Shown: positions 1-11,606 of the stretch, in pieces
Layout of the letters: every line of letters begins with the position of its first letter
How positions within the stretch are numbered: position 1 is the first letter of the stretch
Assembly (NCBI GenBank): GCA_932294295.1
Contig: OW028576.1
Location: 21,149,227-21,213,226, forward strand
Direction: 5' to 3'
Length of the DNA stretch: 64,000 nt
Source: Alitta virens
Taxonomy: Eukaryota; Annelida; Polychaeta; Phyllodocida; Nereididae
Translations under genes and position numbers: made by a program
The notes under the pieces: generated by a model
Told to the model about the DNA's origin: nothing
Database searches by the model: none
Seen by the model: the letters and a program-made list of their open reading frames with translations, nothing else

Positions 1-72
1 GGCTTAATGTTGACGGCTTAATGTTGACGGCTAAATGTTGACGGCTTAATGTTGACGGCTTAATGTTGACGG

Positions 73-103
73 CTTAATGTTGTGGTCAACTTAATGTTGA
101 CGC
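73..103 (+). repeat. CAAC/GACGCC coupled variant pair (marker 1)
   Basis: A 17-mer ending GGTCAAC in place of GGTCAGC is followed directly by a 14-mer ending GACGCC in place of GACGGC. The two changes always occur together. The GACGCC tails were located at 99, 2364, 10696, 16475, 20170, 26977, 30021, 31720, 36807 and 45717, and none was seen after about 45.8 kb. The CAAC change creates an inverted repeat: GTCAAC at 85-90, a five-base TTAAT spacer, and GTTGAC at 96-101. The ten copies are best explained as one ancestral variant pair spread by large duplications, because their spacings (for example 5,779, 3,044, 1,699, 5,087 and 8,910 bp) equal the duplication offsets measured with other markers. 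Confidence 0.9.
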
Positions 104-241
104 CTTAATGTTGACGGCTTAATGTTGACGGCTTAATGTTGTGGTCAGCTTAATGTTGACGGCTTAATGTTGACGGCTTAATGTTGACGGCTTAATGTTG
201 ACGGCTTAATGTTGACGGCTTAATGTTGACGGCTTAATGTT

Positions 242-314
242 GACGGCTTAATGTTGTGGACGGGCTAATGTTGTGGTCAGCTTAATGTTGTGGACGGGCT
301 AATGTCGTGGTCAG
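242..314 (+). repeat. TGGACGGG 17-mer doublet (marker 2)
   Basis: Two 17-bp-type units with the tail TGGACGG, each followed by a unit starting GCTAATG, sit 34 bp apart (GGACGGG at 258 and 292). The doublet recurs near 2481, 10814, 16593, 20270, 27080, 30124, 31823, 36905 and 45815, always shortly after marker 1. These are the only 17-bp-type units in which I saw a CpG in the tail. The first copy also has a private T-to-C change giving AATGTCGTGG at about 301-310. The doublet behaves as a fixed component of a higher-order unit rather than as an independent event. Confidence 0.85.
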
Positions 315-1137
315 CTTAATGTTGACGGCTTAATGTTGACGGCTTAATGTTGACGGCTTAATGTTGACGGCTTAATGTTGTGGTCAGCTTAATGTTGACG
401 GCTTAATGTTGTGGTCAGCTTAATGTTGACGGCTTAATGTTGACGGCAAATGTTGACGGTTTAATGTTGACGGCATAATGTTGACGGCTTAATGTTGACG
501 GCTTAATGTTGACGGCATAATGTTGACGGCTAAATGTTGACGGCTTAATGTTGTGGTCAGCTTAATGTTGACGGCTTAATGTTGACGGCAAATGTTGACG
601 GCTTAATGTTGACGGCAAATGTTGACGGCTTAATGTTGACGGCTTAATGTTGACGGCTAAATGTTGACGGCTTAATGTTGACGGCTTAATGTTGACGGCT
701 TAATGTTGTGGTCAGCTTAATGTTGTGGTCAGCTTAATGTTGACGGCTAAATGTTGACGGCTAAATGTTGACGGCTTAATGTTGACGGCTTAATGTTGAC
801 AGCTTAATGTTGTGGTCAGGTTGTTGACGGCTTAATGTTGACGGCTTAATGTTGTGGTCAGCTTAATGTTGACGGCTTAATGTTGACGGCTAAATGTTGA
901 CGGCTTAATGTTGATGGCTTAATGTTGACGGCTTAATGTTAACAGCTTAATGTTGTGGTCAGCTTGTTGACGGCTTAATGTTGTGGTCAGCTTAATGTTG
1001 ACGGCTTAATGTTGACGGCTTAATGTTGTGGTCAGCTTAATGTTGACGGCTTAATGTTGACGGCTTAATGTTGACGGCTTAATGTTGACGGCTAAATGTT
1101 GACGGCTTAATGTTGACGGCTTAATGTTGTGGTCTGC

Positions 1138-1186
1138 TTAATGTTGACGGCTTTATGTTGACGGCTTAATGTTGACGGCTTAATGT
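1138..1186 (+). repeat. CTTTATG module, 17-14-14-14 (widespread)
   Basis: A recurrent 59-bp module consists of a 17-mer, a plain 14-mer, a CTTTATG 14-mer and a plain 14-mer, then the next 17-mer. CTTTATG is found near 1150, 1890, 2122, 3704, 5592, 9587, 16005, 25881, 35916, 41011, 49737, 55281 and 63110, among others. The 17-mer closing the module often ends TGGTCTG instead of TGGTCAG. The spacing of 17-mers across the array is dominated by this 59-bp pattern and by a 45-bp pattern (17+14+14). Confidence 0.75.
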
Positions 1187-1388
1187 TGTGGTCAGCTTAA
1201 TGTTGACGGCTTAATGTTGACGGCTTAATGTTGACGGCTTAATGTTGTGGTCAGCTTAATGTTGACGGCTTAATGTTGACGGCAAATGTTGACGGCTTAA
1301 TGTTGACGGCTTAATGTTGACGGCTAAATGTTGACGGCTTAATGTTGACGGCTTAATGTTGACGGCTTAATGTTGACGGCTTAATGTT

Positions 1389-1416
1389 GTGGTCAGCTTG
1401 TTGACGGCTTAATGTT
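1389..1416 (+). repeat. Composite 17-mer plus 11-mer junction (widespread)
   Basis: A 17-mer directly followed by an 11-mer CTTGTTGACGG occurs dozens of times across the window (for example near 818, 964, 1399, 1733, 5031, 6866, 20821, 30801, 46371 and 62340). In most cases the unit before the 17-mer ends GACAGC or GTTAACAGC, and the 11-mer is followed by one CTTAATG unit that is often another 17-mer. The fixed order shows a composite element inherited as a block. The 11-mer lacks the three bases AAT of the consensus head. Confidence 0.8.
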
Positions 1417-1475
1417 GTGGTCAGCTTAATGTGGACGGCTTAATGTTGACGGCTTAATGTTGTGGTCAGCTTAAT

Positions 1476-1690
1476 GTTTACGGCTAAATGTTGAAGGCTT
1501 AATGTTGACGGCTTAATGTTGACGGCTTAATGTTGACGGCTAAATGTTGACGGCTTAATGTTGTGGTCTGCTTAATGTTGACGGCTTAATGTTGACGGCT
1601 TAATGTTGACGGCTTAATGTTGTGGTCAGCTTAATGTTGACGGCTTCATGTTGACGGCAAATGTTGACGGCTTAATGTTGATGGCTTAAT
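1476..1690 (+). repeat. TTTACGG-GAAGG-CTTCATG block, copy 1
   Basis: This is a short ordered set of rare variants: GTTTACGG with CTAAATG and a GAAGG tail, then a CTTCATG head and a 13-mer CAAATG. GTTTACGGCTAAATG begins at 1476, 5109, 17792, 24846 and 27890. In copy 1 the distance from GTTTACGG to CTTCATG (1644) is 168 bp, but in copy 2 (5109 to 5218) it is 109 bp. The 59-bp difference is exactly one 17-mer plus three 14-mers, so a whole sub-module was gained or lost. The block is found only left of about 28.1 kb. Confidence 0.8.
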
Positions 1691-2294
1691 GTTGACGGCT
1701 TAATGTTGACGGCTTAATGTTGTGGTCAGCTTGTTGACGGCTTAATGTTGTGGTCAGCTTAATGTTGTGGTCAGCTTAATGTTGACGGCTTAATGTTGAC
1801 GGCTTAATGTTGACGGCTTAATGTTGACGGCTAAATGTTGACGGCTTAATGTTGACGGCTCAATGTTGTGGTCAGCTTAATGTTGACGACTTTATGTTGA
1901 CGGCTTAATGTTGACGGCTTAATGTTGTGGTCTGCTTAATGTTGACGGCTTAATGTTGACGGCTTAATGTTGACGGCTTAATGTTGTGGTCAGCTTAATG
2001 TTGACGGCTTAATGTTGACGGCTTAATGTTGACGGCTTAATGTTGACGGCTTAATGTTGACGGCTAAATGTTGACGGCTTAATGTTGACGGCTTAATGTT
2101 GTGGTCTGCTTAATGTTGACGGCTTTATGTTGACGGCTTAATGTTGACGGCTTAATGTTGTGGTCAGCTTAATGTTGACGGCTTAATGTTGACGGCTTAA
2201 TGTTGACGGCTTAATGTTGTGGTCAGCTTAATGTTGACGGCTTAATGTTGACGGCAAATGTTGACGGCTTAATGTTGACGGCTTAATGTTGACG

Positions 2295-3145
2295 GCTAAA
2301 TGTTGACGGCTTAATGTTGACGGCTTAATGTTGACGGCTTAATGTTGTGGTCAACTTAATGTTGACGCCTTAATGTTGACGGCTTAATGTTGACGGCTTA
2401 ATGTTGTGGTCAGCTTAATGTTGACGGCTTAATGTTGACGGCTTAATGTTGACGGCTTAATGTTGACGGCTTAATGTTGTGGACGGGCTAATGTTGTGGT
2501 CAGCTTAATGTTGTGGACGGGCTAATGTTGTGGTCAGCTTAATGTTGACGGCTTAATGTTGACGGCTTAATGTTGTGGTCAGCTTAATGTTGACGGCTTA
2601 ATGTTGACGGCTTAATGTTGTGGTCAGCTTAATGTTGACGGCTAAATGTTGACGGCAAATGTTGACGGTTTAATGTTGACGGCATAATGTTGACGGCTTA
2701 ATGTTGACGGCTTAATGTTGACGGCATAATGTTGACGGCTAAATGTTGACGGCTTAATGTTGTGGTCAGCTTAATGTTGACGGCTTAATGTTGACGGCAA
2801 ATGTTGATGGCTTAATGTTGACGGCAAATGTTGACGGCTTAATGTTGACGGCTTAATGTTGACGGCTAAATGTTGACGGCTTAATGTTGACGGCTTAATG
2901 TTGACGGCTTAATGTTGTGGTCAGCTTAATGTTGTGGTCAGCTTAATGTTGACGGCTAAATGTTGACGGCTAAATGTTGACGGCTTAATGTTGACGGCTT
3001 AATGTTGACAGCTTAATGTTGTGGTCAGCTTGTTGACGGCTTAATGTTGACGGCTTAATGTTGTGGTCAGCTTAATGTTGACGGCTTAATGTTGACGGCT
3101 AAATGTTGACGGCTTAATGTTGACGGCTTAATGTTGACGGCTTAA
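2295..3145 (+). repeat. Diverged 2.2-kb-offset repeat, copy B
   Basis: Partner of the segment at 30-936. It keeps the same order of variant heads (CAAATG, GGTTTAATG, CATAATG twice, CTAAATG, then GACAGC, a 17-mer and an 11-mer) but has four fewer 14-bp units in all. A GATGG in copy A near 913 is GACGG here, while copy B has its own GATGG near 2806. The CpG site is therefore what varies between otherwise matching units. Confidence 0.7.
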
Positions 3146-3624
3146 TGTTGTGGTCAGCTTAATGTTGACGGCTTAATGTTGACGGCTTAATGTTGACGGC
3201 TAAATGTTGACGGCTTAATGTTGACGGCTTAATGTTGACGGCTTAATGTTGTGGTCAGCTTAATGTTGACGGCTTAATGTTGACGGCTTAATGTTGACGG
3301 CTTAATGTTGACGGCTTAATGTTGTGGTCAGCTTAATGTTGACGGCTTAATGTTGACGGCAAATGTTGACGGCTTAATGTTGACGGCTTAATGTTGACAA
3401 CTAAATGTTGACGGCTTAATGTTGACGGCTTAATGTTGACGGCTTAATGTTGTGGTCAGCTTAATGTTGACGGCTTAATGTTGACGGCTAAATGTTGACG
3501 GCTAAATGTTGACGGCTTAATGTTGACGGTTTAATGTTGTGGTCAGCTTGTTGACGGCTTAATGTTGTGGTCAGCTTAATGTTGACAGCTTAATGTTGAC
3601 GGCTTAATGTTGACGGCTTAATGT

Positions 3625-4072
3625 TGACGGCTAAATGTTGATGGCTTAATGTTGACGGCTTAATGTTGACGGCTCAATGTTGTGGTCAGCTTAATGTTGA
3701 CGGCTTTATGTTGACGGCTTAATGTTGACGGCTTAATGTTGTGGTCTGCTTAATGTTGACGGCTTAATGTTGACGGCTTAATGTTGACGGCTTAATGTTG
3801 TGGTCAGCTTAATGTTGACGGCTTAATGTTGACGGCTTAATGTTGACGGCTTAATGTTGACGGCTCAATGTTGACGGCAAATCTTGACGGTTTAATGTTG
3901 ACGGCATAATGTTGACGGCTTAATGTTGTGGTCAGCTTAATGTTGACGGCTTAATGTTGACGGCTTAATGTTGACGGCTTAATGTTGACGGCTATATGTT
4001 GACGGCTTAATGTTGATGGCTTAATTTTGACGGCTTAATGTTGACGGCTTAATGTTGTGGTCAGCTTAATGT
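3625..4072 (+). repeat. 448-bp tandem duplication, copy 1
   Basis: Five markers repeat at exactly 448 bp: GATGG (3640, 4088), TCTGC (3745, 4193), AATCTTG (3880, 4328), CTATATG (3992, 4440) and AATTTTG (4023, 4471). Similarity breaks at about 4,073 and 4,520, where the following heads differ (CTAAATG versus CTTTATG). The two copies are therefore directly adjacent. A GATGG near 4016 in this copy is GACGG in the next, a CpG-site difference that arose after the duplication. Confidence 0.88.
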
Positions 4073-4520
4073 TGACGGCTAAATGTTGATGGCTTAATGT
4101 TGACGGCTTAATGTTGACGGCTCAATGTTGTGGTCAGCTTAATGTTGACGGCTTTATGTTGACGGCTTAATGTTGACGGCTTAATGTTGTGGTCTGCTTA
4201 ATGTTGACGGCTTAATGTTGACGGCTTAATGTTGACGGCTTAATGTTGTGGTCAGCTTAATGTTGACGGCTTAATGTTGACGGCTTAATGTTGACGGCTT
4301 AATGTTGACGGCTCAATGTTGACGGCAAATCTTGACGGTTTAATGTTGACGGCATAATGTTGACGGCTTAATGTTGTGGTCAGCTTAATGTTGACGGCTT
4401 AATGTTGACGGCTTAATGTTGACGGCTTAATGTTGACGGCTATATGTTGACGGCTTAATGTTGACGGCTTAATTTTGACGGCTTAATGTTGACGGCTTAA
4501 TGTTGTGGTCAGCTTAATGT
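4073..4520 (+). repeat. 448-bp tandem duplication, copy 2
   Basis: Second copy of the 448-bp unit. It holds the same order of variants: CTAAATG with GATGG, CTCAATG, a 17-mer, CTTTATG, a TCTGC 17-mer, CTCAATG with AATCTTG, CATAATG, CTATATG and AATTTTG. Near identity with no monomer-number change makes this one of the cleanest and probably youngest small duplications in the left part of the array. Confidence 0.88.
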
Positions 4521-4639
4521 TGACGGCTTTATGTTGACGGCTTAATGTTGACGGCTTAATGTTGTGGTCAGCTTAATGTTGACGGCTTAATGTTGACGGC
4601 TTAATGTTGACGGCTTAATGTTGTGGTCAGCTTAATGTT

Positions 4640-5233
4640 GACGGCTAAATGTTGACGGCAAATGTTGACGGTTTAATGTTGATGGCATAATGTTGACGGC
4701 TTAATGTTGACAGCTTAATGTTGACGGCATAATGTTGACGGCTAAATGTTGACGGCTTAATGTTGTGGTCAGCTTAATGTTGACGGCTTAATGTTGAAGG
4801 CAAATGTTGACGGCTTAATGTCGACGGCTTAATGTTGACGGCTAAATGTTGACGGCTTAATGTTGACGGCTTAATGTTGACGGCTTAATGTTGTGGTCAG
4901 CTTAATGTTGACAGCTTAATGTTGATGGCTAAATGTTGACGGCTTAATGTTGACGGCTTAATGTTGACGGCTTAATGTTGACGGCTTAATGTTGACGGCT
5001 TAATGTTGACGGCTTAATGTTGTGGTCAGCTTGTTGACGGCTTAATGTTGTGGTCAGCTTAATGTTGACGGCTTAATGTTGACGGCTTAATGTTGTGGTC
5101 AGCTTAATGTTTACGGCTAAATGTTGAAGGCTTAATGTTGACGGCTTAATGTTGACGGCTTAATGTTGACGGCTAAATGTTGACGGCTTAATGTTGTGGT
5201 CAGCTTAATGTTGACGGCTTCATGTTGACGGCA
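4640..5233 (+). repeat. GTCGAC-containing block, copy 1
   Basis: A block of about 0.6 kb holds GATGGCATAATG (4681), GAAGGCAAATG, a unit reading ATGTCGACGG (GTCGAC at 4820), GTTTACGG (5109) and CTTCATG (5218). It recurs at about 17.37-17.94, 24.45-25.0 and 27.51-28.05 kb (GTCGAC at 17489, 24630 and 27688). Relative to this copy, the second lacks 56 bp (four monomers) just after GATGGCATAATG. It lies just left of the 2,532/5,779-bp duplications and reappears at the right end of the second 5,779-bp copy. The sequence after 17.39 kb thus resumes material that originally preceded 5.2 kb. Confidence 0.8.
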
Positions 5234-7765
5234 AATGTTGACGGCTTAATGTTGAAGGCTTAATGTTGACGGCTTAATGTTGACGGCTTAATGTTGACGG
5301 CTTAATGTTGACGGCTTAATGTTGACGGCTTAATGTTGACGGCTTAATGTTGTGGTCAGCTTAATGTTGACGGCTTAATGTTGACGGCTAAATGTTGACG
5401 GCTTAATGTTGACGGCTAAATGTTGACGGCTTAATGTTGACGGCTTAATGTTGTGGTCAGCTTAATGTTGACAGCTTTATGTTGACGGCTTAATGTTGAC
5501 GGCTTAATGTTGTGGTCAGCTTAATGTTGACGGCTTAATGTTGACGGCTTAATGTTGACGGCTTAATGTTGTGGTCAGCTTAATGTTGACGGCTTTATGT
5601 TGACGGCTTAATGTTGACGGCTTAATGTTGTGGTCAGCTTAATGTTGACGGCTTAATGTTGACGGCTTAATGTTGTGGTCAGCTTAATGTTGACGGCTAA
5701 ATGTTGACGGCAAATGTTGACGGTTTAATGTTGACGGCATAATGTTGACGGCTTAATGTTGACAGCTTAATGTTGACGGCATAATGTTGACGGCTAAATG
5801 TTGACGGCTTAATGTTGTGGTCAGCTTAATGTTGACGGCTTAATGTTGACGGCAAATGTTGACGGCTTAATGTTGACGGCTTAATGTTGACGGCTAAATG
5901 TTGACGGCTTAATGTTGACGGCTTAATGTTGACGGCTTAATGTTGTGGTCAGCTTAATGTTGACGGCTTAATGTTGATGGCTAAATGTTGACGGCTTAAT
6001 GTTGACGGCTTAATGTTGACGGCTTAATGTTGACGGCTTAATGTTGACGGCTTAATGTTGACGGCTTAATGTTGACGGCTTAATGTTGTGGTCAGCTTGT
6101 TGACGGCTTAATGTTGTGGTCATCTTAATGTTGTGGTCAGCTTAATGTTGATGGCTTAATGTTGACGGCTTAATGTTGACGGCTTAATGTTGACGGCTGA
6201 ATGTTGACGGCTTAATGTTGACGGCCTAATGTTGACGGCTCAATGTTGTGGTCAGCTTAATGTTGATGGCTTTATGTTGACGGCTTAATGTTGACGGCTT
6301 AATGTTGTGGTCAGCTTAATGTTGACGGCATAATGTTGACGGCTTAATGTTGTGGTCAGCTTAATGTTGACGGCTTAATGTTGTGGTCAGCTTAATGTTG
6401 ACGGCTTAATGTTGATGGCTAAATGTTGACGGCTTAATGTTGTGGTCAGCTTAATGTTGACGGCTTAATGTTGACGGCAAATGTTGACGGCTTAATGTTG
6501 ACGGCAAATGTTGACGGCTTAATGTTGACGGCTTAATGTTGACGGCTAAATGTTGACGGCTTAATGTTGACGGCTTAATGTTGACGGCTTAATGTTGTGG
6601 TCAGCTTAATGTTGTGGTCAGCTTAATGTTGACGGCTAAATGTTGACGGCTAAATGTTGACGGCTTAATGTTGACGGCTTAATGTTGACAGCTTAATGTT
6701 GTGGTCAGCTTGTTGACGGCTTAATGTTGACGGCTTAATGTTGTGGTCAGCTTAATGTTGACGGCTTAATGTTGACGGCTAAATGTTGACGGCTAAATGT
6801 TGACGGCTTAATGTTGACGGCTTAATGTTGACGGCTTAATGTTGACAGCTTAATGTTGTGGTCAGCTTGTTGACGGCTTAATATTGTGGTCAGCTTAATG
6901 TTGACGGCTTAATGTTGACGGCTTAATGTTGTGGTCAGCTTAATGTTGACGGCTTAATGTTGACGGCTTAATGTTGACGGCTTAATGTTGACGGCTAAAT
7001 GTTGACGGCTTAATGTTGACGGCTTAATGTTGTGGTCAGCTTAATGTTGACGGCTTTATGTTGACGGCTTAATGTTGACGGCTTAATGTTGTGGTCAGCT
7101 TAATGTTGACGGCTTAATGTTGACGGCTTAATGTTGACGGCTTAATGTTGTGGTCAGCTTAATGTTGACGGCTTAATGTTGACGGCTAAATGTTGACGGC
7201 TTAATGTTGACGGCTTAATGTTGACGGCTTAATGTTGTGGTCAGCTTAATGTTGACGGCTTAATGTTGACGGCTTAATGTTGACGGCTTAATGTTGACGG
7301 CTTAATGTTGTGGTCAGCTTAATGTTGACGGCTTAATGTTTACGGCAAATGTTGACGGCTTAATGTTGACGGCTTAATGTTGACAACTAAATGTTGACGG
7401 CTTAATGTTGACGGCTTAATGTTGACGGCTTAATGTTGTGGTCAGCTTAATGTTGACGGCTTAATGCTGACGGCTATATGTTGACGGCTAAATGTTGACG
7501 GCTTAATGTTGACGGCTTAATGTTGACGGCTTAATGTTGTGGTCAGCTTGTTGACGGCTTAATGTTGTGGTCAGCTTAATGTTGACGGCTTAATGTTGAC
7601 GGCTTAATGTTGACGGCTTAATGTTGACGGCTAAATGTTGACGGCTTAATGTTGACGGCTCAATGTTGTGGTCAGCTTAATGTTGACGGCTTTATGTTGA
7701 CGGCTTAATGTTGACGGCTTAATGTTGTGGTCTGCTTAATGTTGACGGCTTAATGTTGAAGGCTT
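5234..7765 (+). repeat. 2,532-bp tandem duplication, copy 1
   Basis: Markers repeat at exactly 2,532 bp: GAAGG (5254, 7786), GTCATC 17-mer tail (6121, 8653), AATATTG (6881, 9413) and GACAAC (7382, 9914). Matching bases begin at 5234 and 7766, and the pair abuts. In the stretches compared side by side the copies are almost identical, with single differences such as GAAGG at 7758 against GACGG at 10290, and the phase is kept over the full length. It starts about 0.6 kb left of the 5,779-bp duplication, so only part of it was carried into the later one. Confidence 0.9.
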
Positions 7766-10700
7766 AATGTTGACGGCTTAATGTTGAAGGCTTAATGTTG
7801 ACGGCTTAATGTTGACGGCTTAATGTTGACGGCTTAATGTTGACGGCTTAATGTTGACGGCTTAATGTTGACGGCTTAATGTTGTGGTCAGCTTAATGTT
7901 GACGGCTTAATGTTGACGGCTAAATGTTGACGGCTTAATGTTGACGGCTAAATGTTGACGGCTTAATGTTGACGGCTTAATGTTGTGGTCAGCTTAATGT
8001 TGACAGCTTTATGTTGACGGCTTAATGTTGACGGCTTAATGTTGTGGTCAGCTTAATGTTGACGGCTTAATGTTGACGGCTTAATGTTGACGGCTTAATG
8101 TTGTGGTCAGCTTAATGTTGACGGCTTTATGTTGACGGCTTAATGTTGACGGCTTAATGTTGTGGTCAGCTTAATGTTGACGGCTTAATGTTGACGGCTT
8201 AATGTTGTGGTCAGCTTAATGTTGACGGCTAAATGTTGACGGCAAATGTTGACGGTTTAATGTTGACGGCATAATGTTGACGGCTTAATGTTGACAGCTT
8301 AATGTTGACGGCATAATGTTGACGGCTAAATGTTGACGGCTTAATGTTGTGGTCAGCTTAATGTTGACGGCTTAATGTTGACGGCAAATGTTGACGGCTT
8401 AATGTTGACGGCTTAATGTTGACGGCTAAATGTTGACGGCTTAATGTTGACGGCTTAATGTTGACGGCTTAATGTTGTGGTCAGCTTAATGTTGACGGCT
8501 TAATGTTGATGGCTAAATGTTGACGGCTTAATGTTGACGGCTTAATGTTGACGGCTTAATGTTGACGGCTTAATGTTGACGGCTTAATGTTGACGGCTTA
8601 ATGTTGACGGCTTAATGTTGTGGTCAGCTTGTTGACGGCTTAATGTTGTGGTCATCTTAATGTTGTGGTCAGCTTAATGTTGATGGCTTAATGTTGACGG
8701 CTTAATGTTGACGGCTTAATGTTGACGGCTGAATGTTGACGGCTTAATGTTGACGGCCTAATGTTGACGGCTCAATGTTGTGGTCAGCTTAATGTTGATG
8801 GCTTTATGTTGACGGCTTAATGTTGACGGCTTAATGTTGTGGTCAGCTTAATGTTGACGGCATAATGTTGACGGCTTAATGTTGTGGTCAGCTTAATGTT
8901 GACGGCTTAATGTTGTGGTCAGCTTAATGTTGACGGCTTAATGTTGATGGCTAAATGTTGACGGCTTAATGTTGTGGTCAGCTTAATGTTGACGGCTTAA
9001 TGTTGACGGCAAATGTTGACGGCTTAATGTTGACGGCAAATGTTGACGGCTTAATGTTGACGGCTTAATGTTGACGGCTAAATGTTGACGGCTTAATGTT
9101 GACGGCTTAATGTTGACGGCTTAATGTTGTGGTCAGCTTAATGTTGTGGTCAGCTTAATGTTGACGGCTAAATGTTGACGGCTAAATGTTGACGGCTTAA
9201 TGTTGACGGCTTAATGTTGACAGCTTAATGTTGTGGTCAGCTTGTTGACGGCTTAATGTTGACGGCTTAATGTTGTGGTCAGCTTAATGTTGACGGCTTA
9301 ATGTTGACGGCTAAATGTTGACGGCTAAATGTTGACGGCTTAATGTTGACGGCTTAATGTTGACGGCTTAATGTTGACAGCTTAATGTTGTGGTCAGCTT
9401 GTTGACGGCTTAATATTGTGGTCAGCTTAATGTTGACGGCTTAATGTTGACGGCTTAATGTTGTGGTCAGCTTAATGTTGACGGCTTAATGTTGACGGCT
9501 TAATGTTGACGGCTTAATGTTGACGGCTAAATGTTGACGGCTTAATGTTGACGGCTTAATGTTGTGGTCAGCTTAATGTTGACGGCTTTATGTTGACGGC
9601 TTAATGTTGACGGCTTAATGTTGTGGTCAGCTTAATGTTGACGGCTTAATGTTGACGGCTTAATGTTGACGGCTTAATGTTGTGGTCAGCTTAATGTTGA
9701 CGGCTTAATGTTGACGGCTAAATGTTGACGGCTTAATGTTGACGGCTTAATGTTGACGGCTTAATGTTGTGGTCAGCTTAATGTTGACGGCTAAATGTTG
9801 ACGGCTTAATGTTGACGGCTTAATGTTGACGGCTTAATGTTGTGGTCAGCTTAATGTTGACGGCTTAATGTTTACGGCAAATGTTGACGGCTTAATGTTG
9901 ACGGCTTAATGTTGACAACTAAATGTTGACGGCTTAATGTTGACGGCTTAATGTTGACGGCTTAATGTTGTGGTCAGCTTAATGTTGACGGCTTAATGCT
10001 GACGGCTATATGTTGACGGCTAAATGTTGACGGCTTAATGTTGACGGCTTAATGTTGACGGCTTAATGTTGTGGTCAGCTTGTTGACGGCTTAATGTTGT
10101 GGTCAGCTTAATGTTGACGGCTTAATGTTGACGGCTTAATGTTGACGGCTTAATGTTGACGGCTAAATGTTGACGGCTTAATGTTGACGGCTCAATGTTG
10201 TGGTCAGCTTAATGTTGACGGCTTTATGTTGACGGCTTAATGTTGACGGCTTAATGTTGTGGTCTGCTTAATGTTGACGGCTTAATGTTGACGGCTTAAT
10301 GTTGACGGCTTAATGTTGTGGTCAGCTTAATGTTGACGGCTTAATGTTGACGGCTTAATGTTGACGGCTTAATGTTGACGGCTTAATGTTGACGGCTAAA
10401 TGTTGACGGCTTAATGTTGACGGCTTAATGTTGTGGTCTGCTTAATGTTGACGGCTTTATGTTGACGGCTTAATGTTGACGGCTTAATGTTGTGGTCAGC
10501 TTAATGTTGACGGCTTAATGTTGACGGCTTAATGTTGACGGCTTAATGTTGTGGTCAGCTTAATGTTGACGGCTTAATGTTGACGGCAAATGTTGACGGC
10601 TTAATGTTGACGGCTTAATGTTGACGGCTAAATGTTGACGGCTTAATGTTGACGGCTTAATGTTGACGGCTTAATGTTGTGGTCAACTTAATGTTGACGC

Positions 10701-11606
10701 CTTAATGTTGACGGCTTAATGTTGACGGCTTAATGTTGTGGTCAGCTTAATGTTGATGGCTTAATGTTGACGGCTTAATGTTGACGGCTTAATGTTGACG
10801 GCTTAATGTTGTGGACGGGCTAATGTTGTGGTCAGCTTAATGTTGTGGACGGGCTAATGTTGTGGTCAGCTTAATGTTGACGGCTTAATGTTGACGGCTT
10901 AATGTTGTGGTCAGCTTAATGTTGACGGCTTAATGTTGACGGCTTAATGTTGTGGTCAGCTTAATGTTGACGGCTAAATGTTGACGGCAAATGTTGACGG
11001 TTTAATGTTGACGGCATAATGTTGACGGCTTAATGTTGACGGCTTAATGTTGACGGCATAATGTTGACGGCTAAATGTTGACGGCTTAATGTTGTGGTCA
11101 GCTTAATGTTGACGGCTTAATGTTGACGGCAAATGTTGACGGCTTAATGTTGACGGCAAATGTTGACGGCTTAATGTTGACGGCTTAATGTTGACGGCTA
11201 AATGTTGACGGCTTAATGTTGACGGCTTAATGTTGACGGCTTAATGTTGTGGTCAGCTTAATGTTGTGGTCAGCTTAATGTTGACGGCTAAATGTTGACG
11301 GCTATATGTTGACGGCTTAATGTTGACGGCTTAATTTTGACGGCTTAATGTTGACGGCTTAATGTTGACGGCTTAATGTTGACGGCTATATGTTGACGGC
11401 TTAATGTTGACGGCTTAATTTTGACGGCTTAATGTTGACGGCTTAATGTTGTGGTCAGCTTAATGTTGACGGCTTTATGTTGACGGCTTAATGTTGACGG
11501 CTTAATGTTGTGGTCAGCTTAATGTTGACGGCTTAATGTTGACGGCTTAATGTTGACGGCTTAATGTTGTGGTCAGCTTAATGTTGACGGCTAAATGTTG
11601 ACGGCA
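5828..11606 (+). repeat. 5,779-bp tandem duplication, copy 1
   Basis: Eight markers repeat at exactly 5,779 bp: CAAATG (5853, 11632), GTCATC (6121, 11900), AATATTG (6881, 12660), GACAAC (7382, 13161), GAAGG (7758, 13537), GTCATC (8653, 14432), GACGCC (10696, 16475) and CTATATG (11302, 17081). The left limit of matching is 5828 and 11607, and the right limit is about 11,617 and 17,396. Match length and offset therefore agree, as expected for one direct tandem duplication. The constant offset means no net monomer gain or loss between these markers. Confidence 0.92.
7766..10297 (+). repeat. 2,532-bp tandem duplication, copy 2
   Basis: Second copy of the 2,532-bp unit, with the same order of AATATTG, GTCATC, CTGAATG, CCTAATG and GACAAC variants. 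One visible difference lies near 9791, where this copy has CTAAATG and the first copy has an extra CTTAATG unit context near 7263. Both 2,532-bp copies are repeated again inside the second 5,779-bp unit, the first of them truncated at its left side by that breakpoint. Confidence 0.9.

Larger units (their letters stand above)
30..936 (+). repeat. Diverged 2.2-kb-offset repeat, copy A
   Basis: This segment matches about 2,295-3,145 with an offset that steps from 2,265 bp (GACGCC, 99 to 2364) to 2,223 (GGACGGG, 258 to 2481) and then 2,209 (GGTTTAATG, 458 to 2667; GACAGC, 798 to 3007). The steps of 42 and 14 bp are three monomers and one monomer. Similarity ends near 936, where copy A has GTTAACAGC and the partner has a 17-mer. 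A private C-to-G change at 820 alters the usual junction between a 17-mer and an 11-mer. Its greater divergence suggests an older event than those to the right. Confidence 0.7.
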
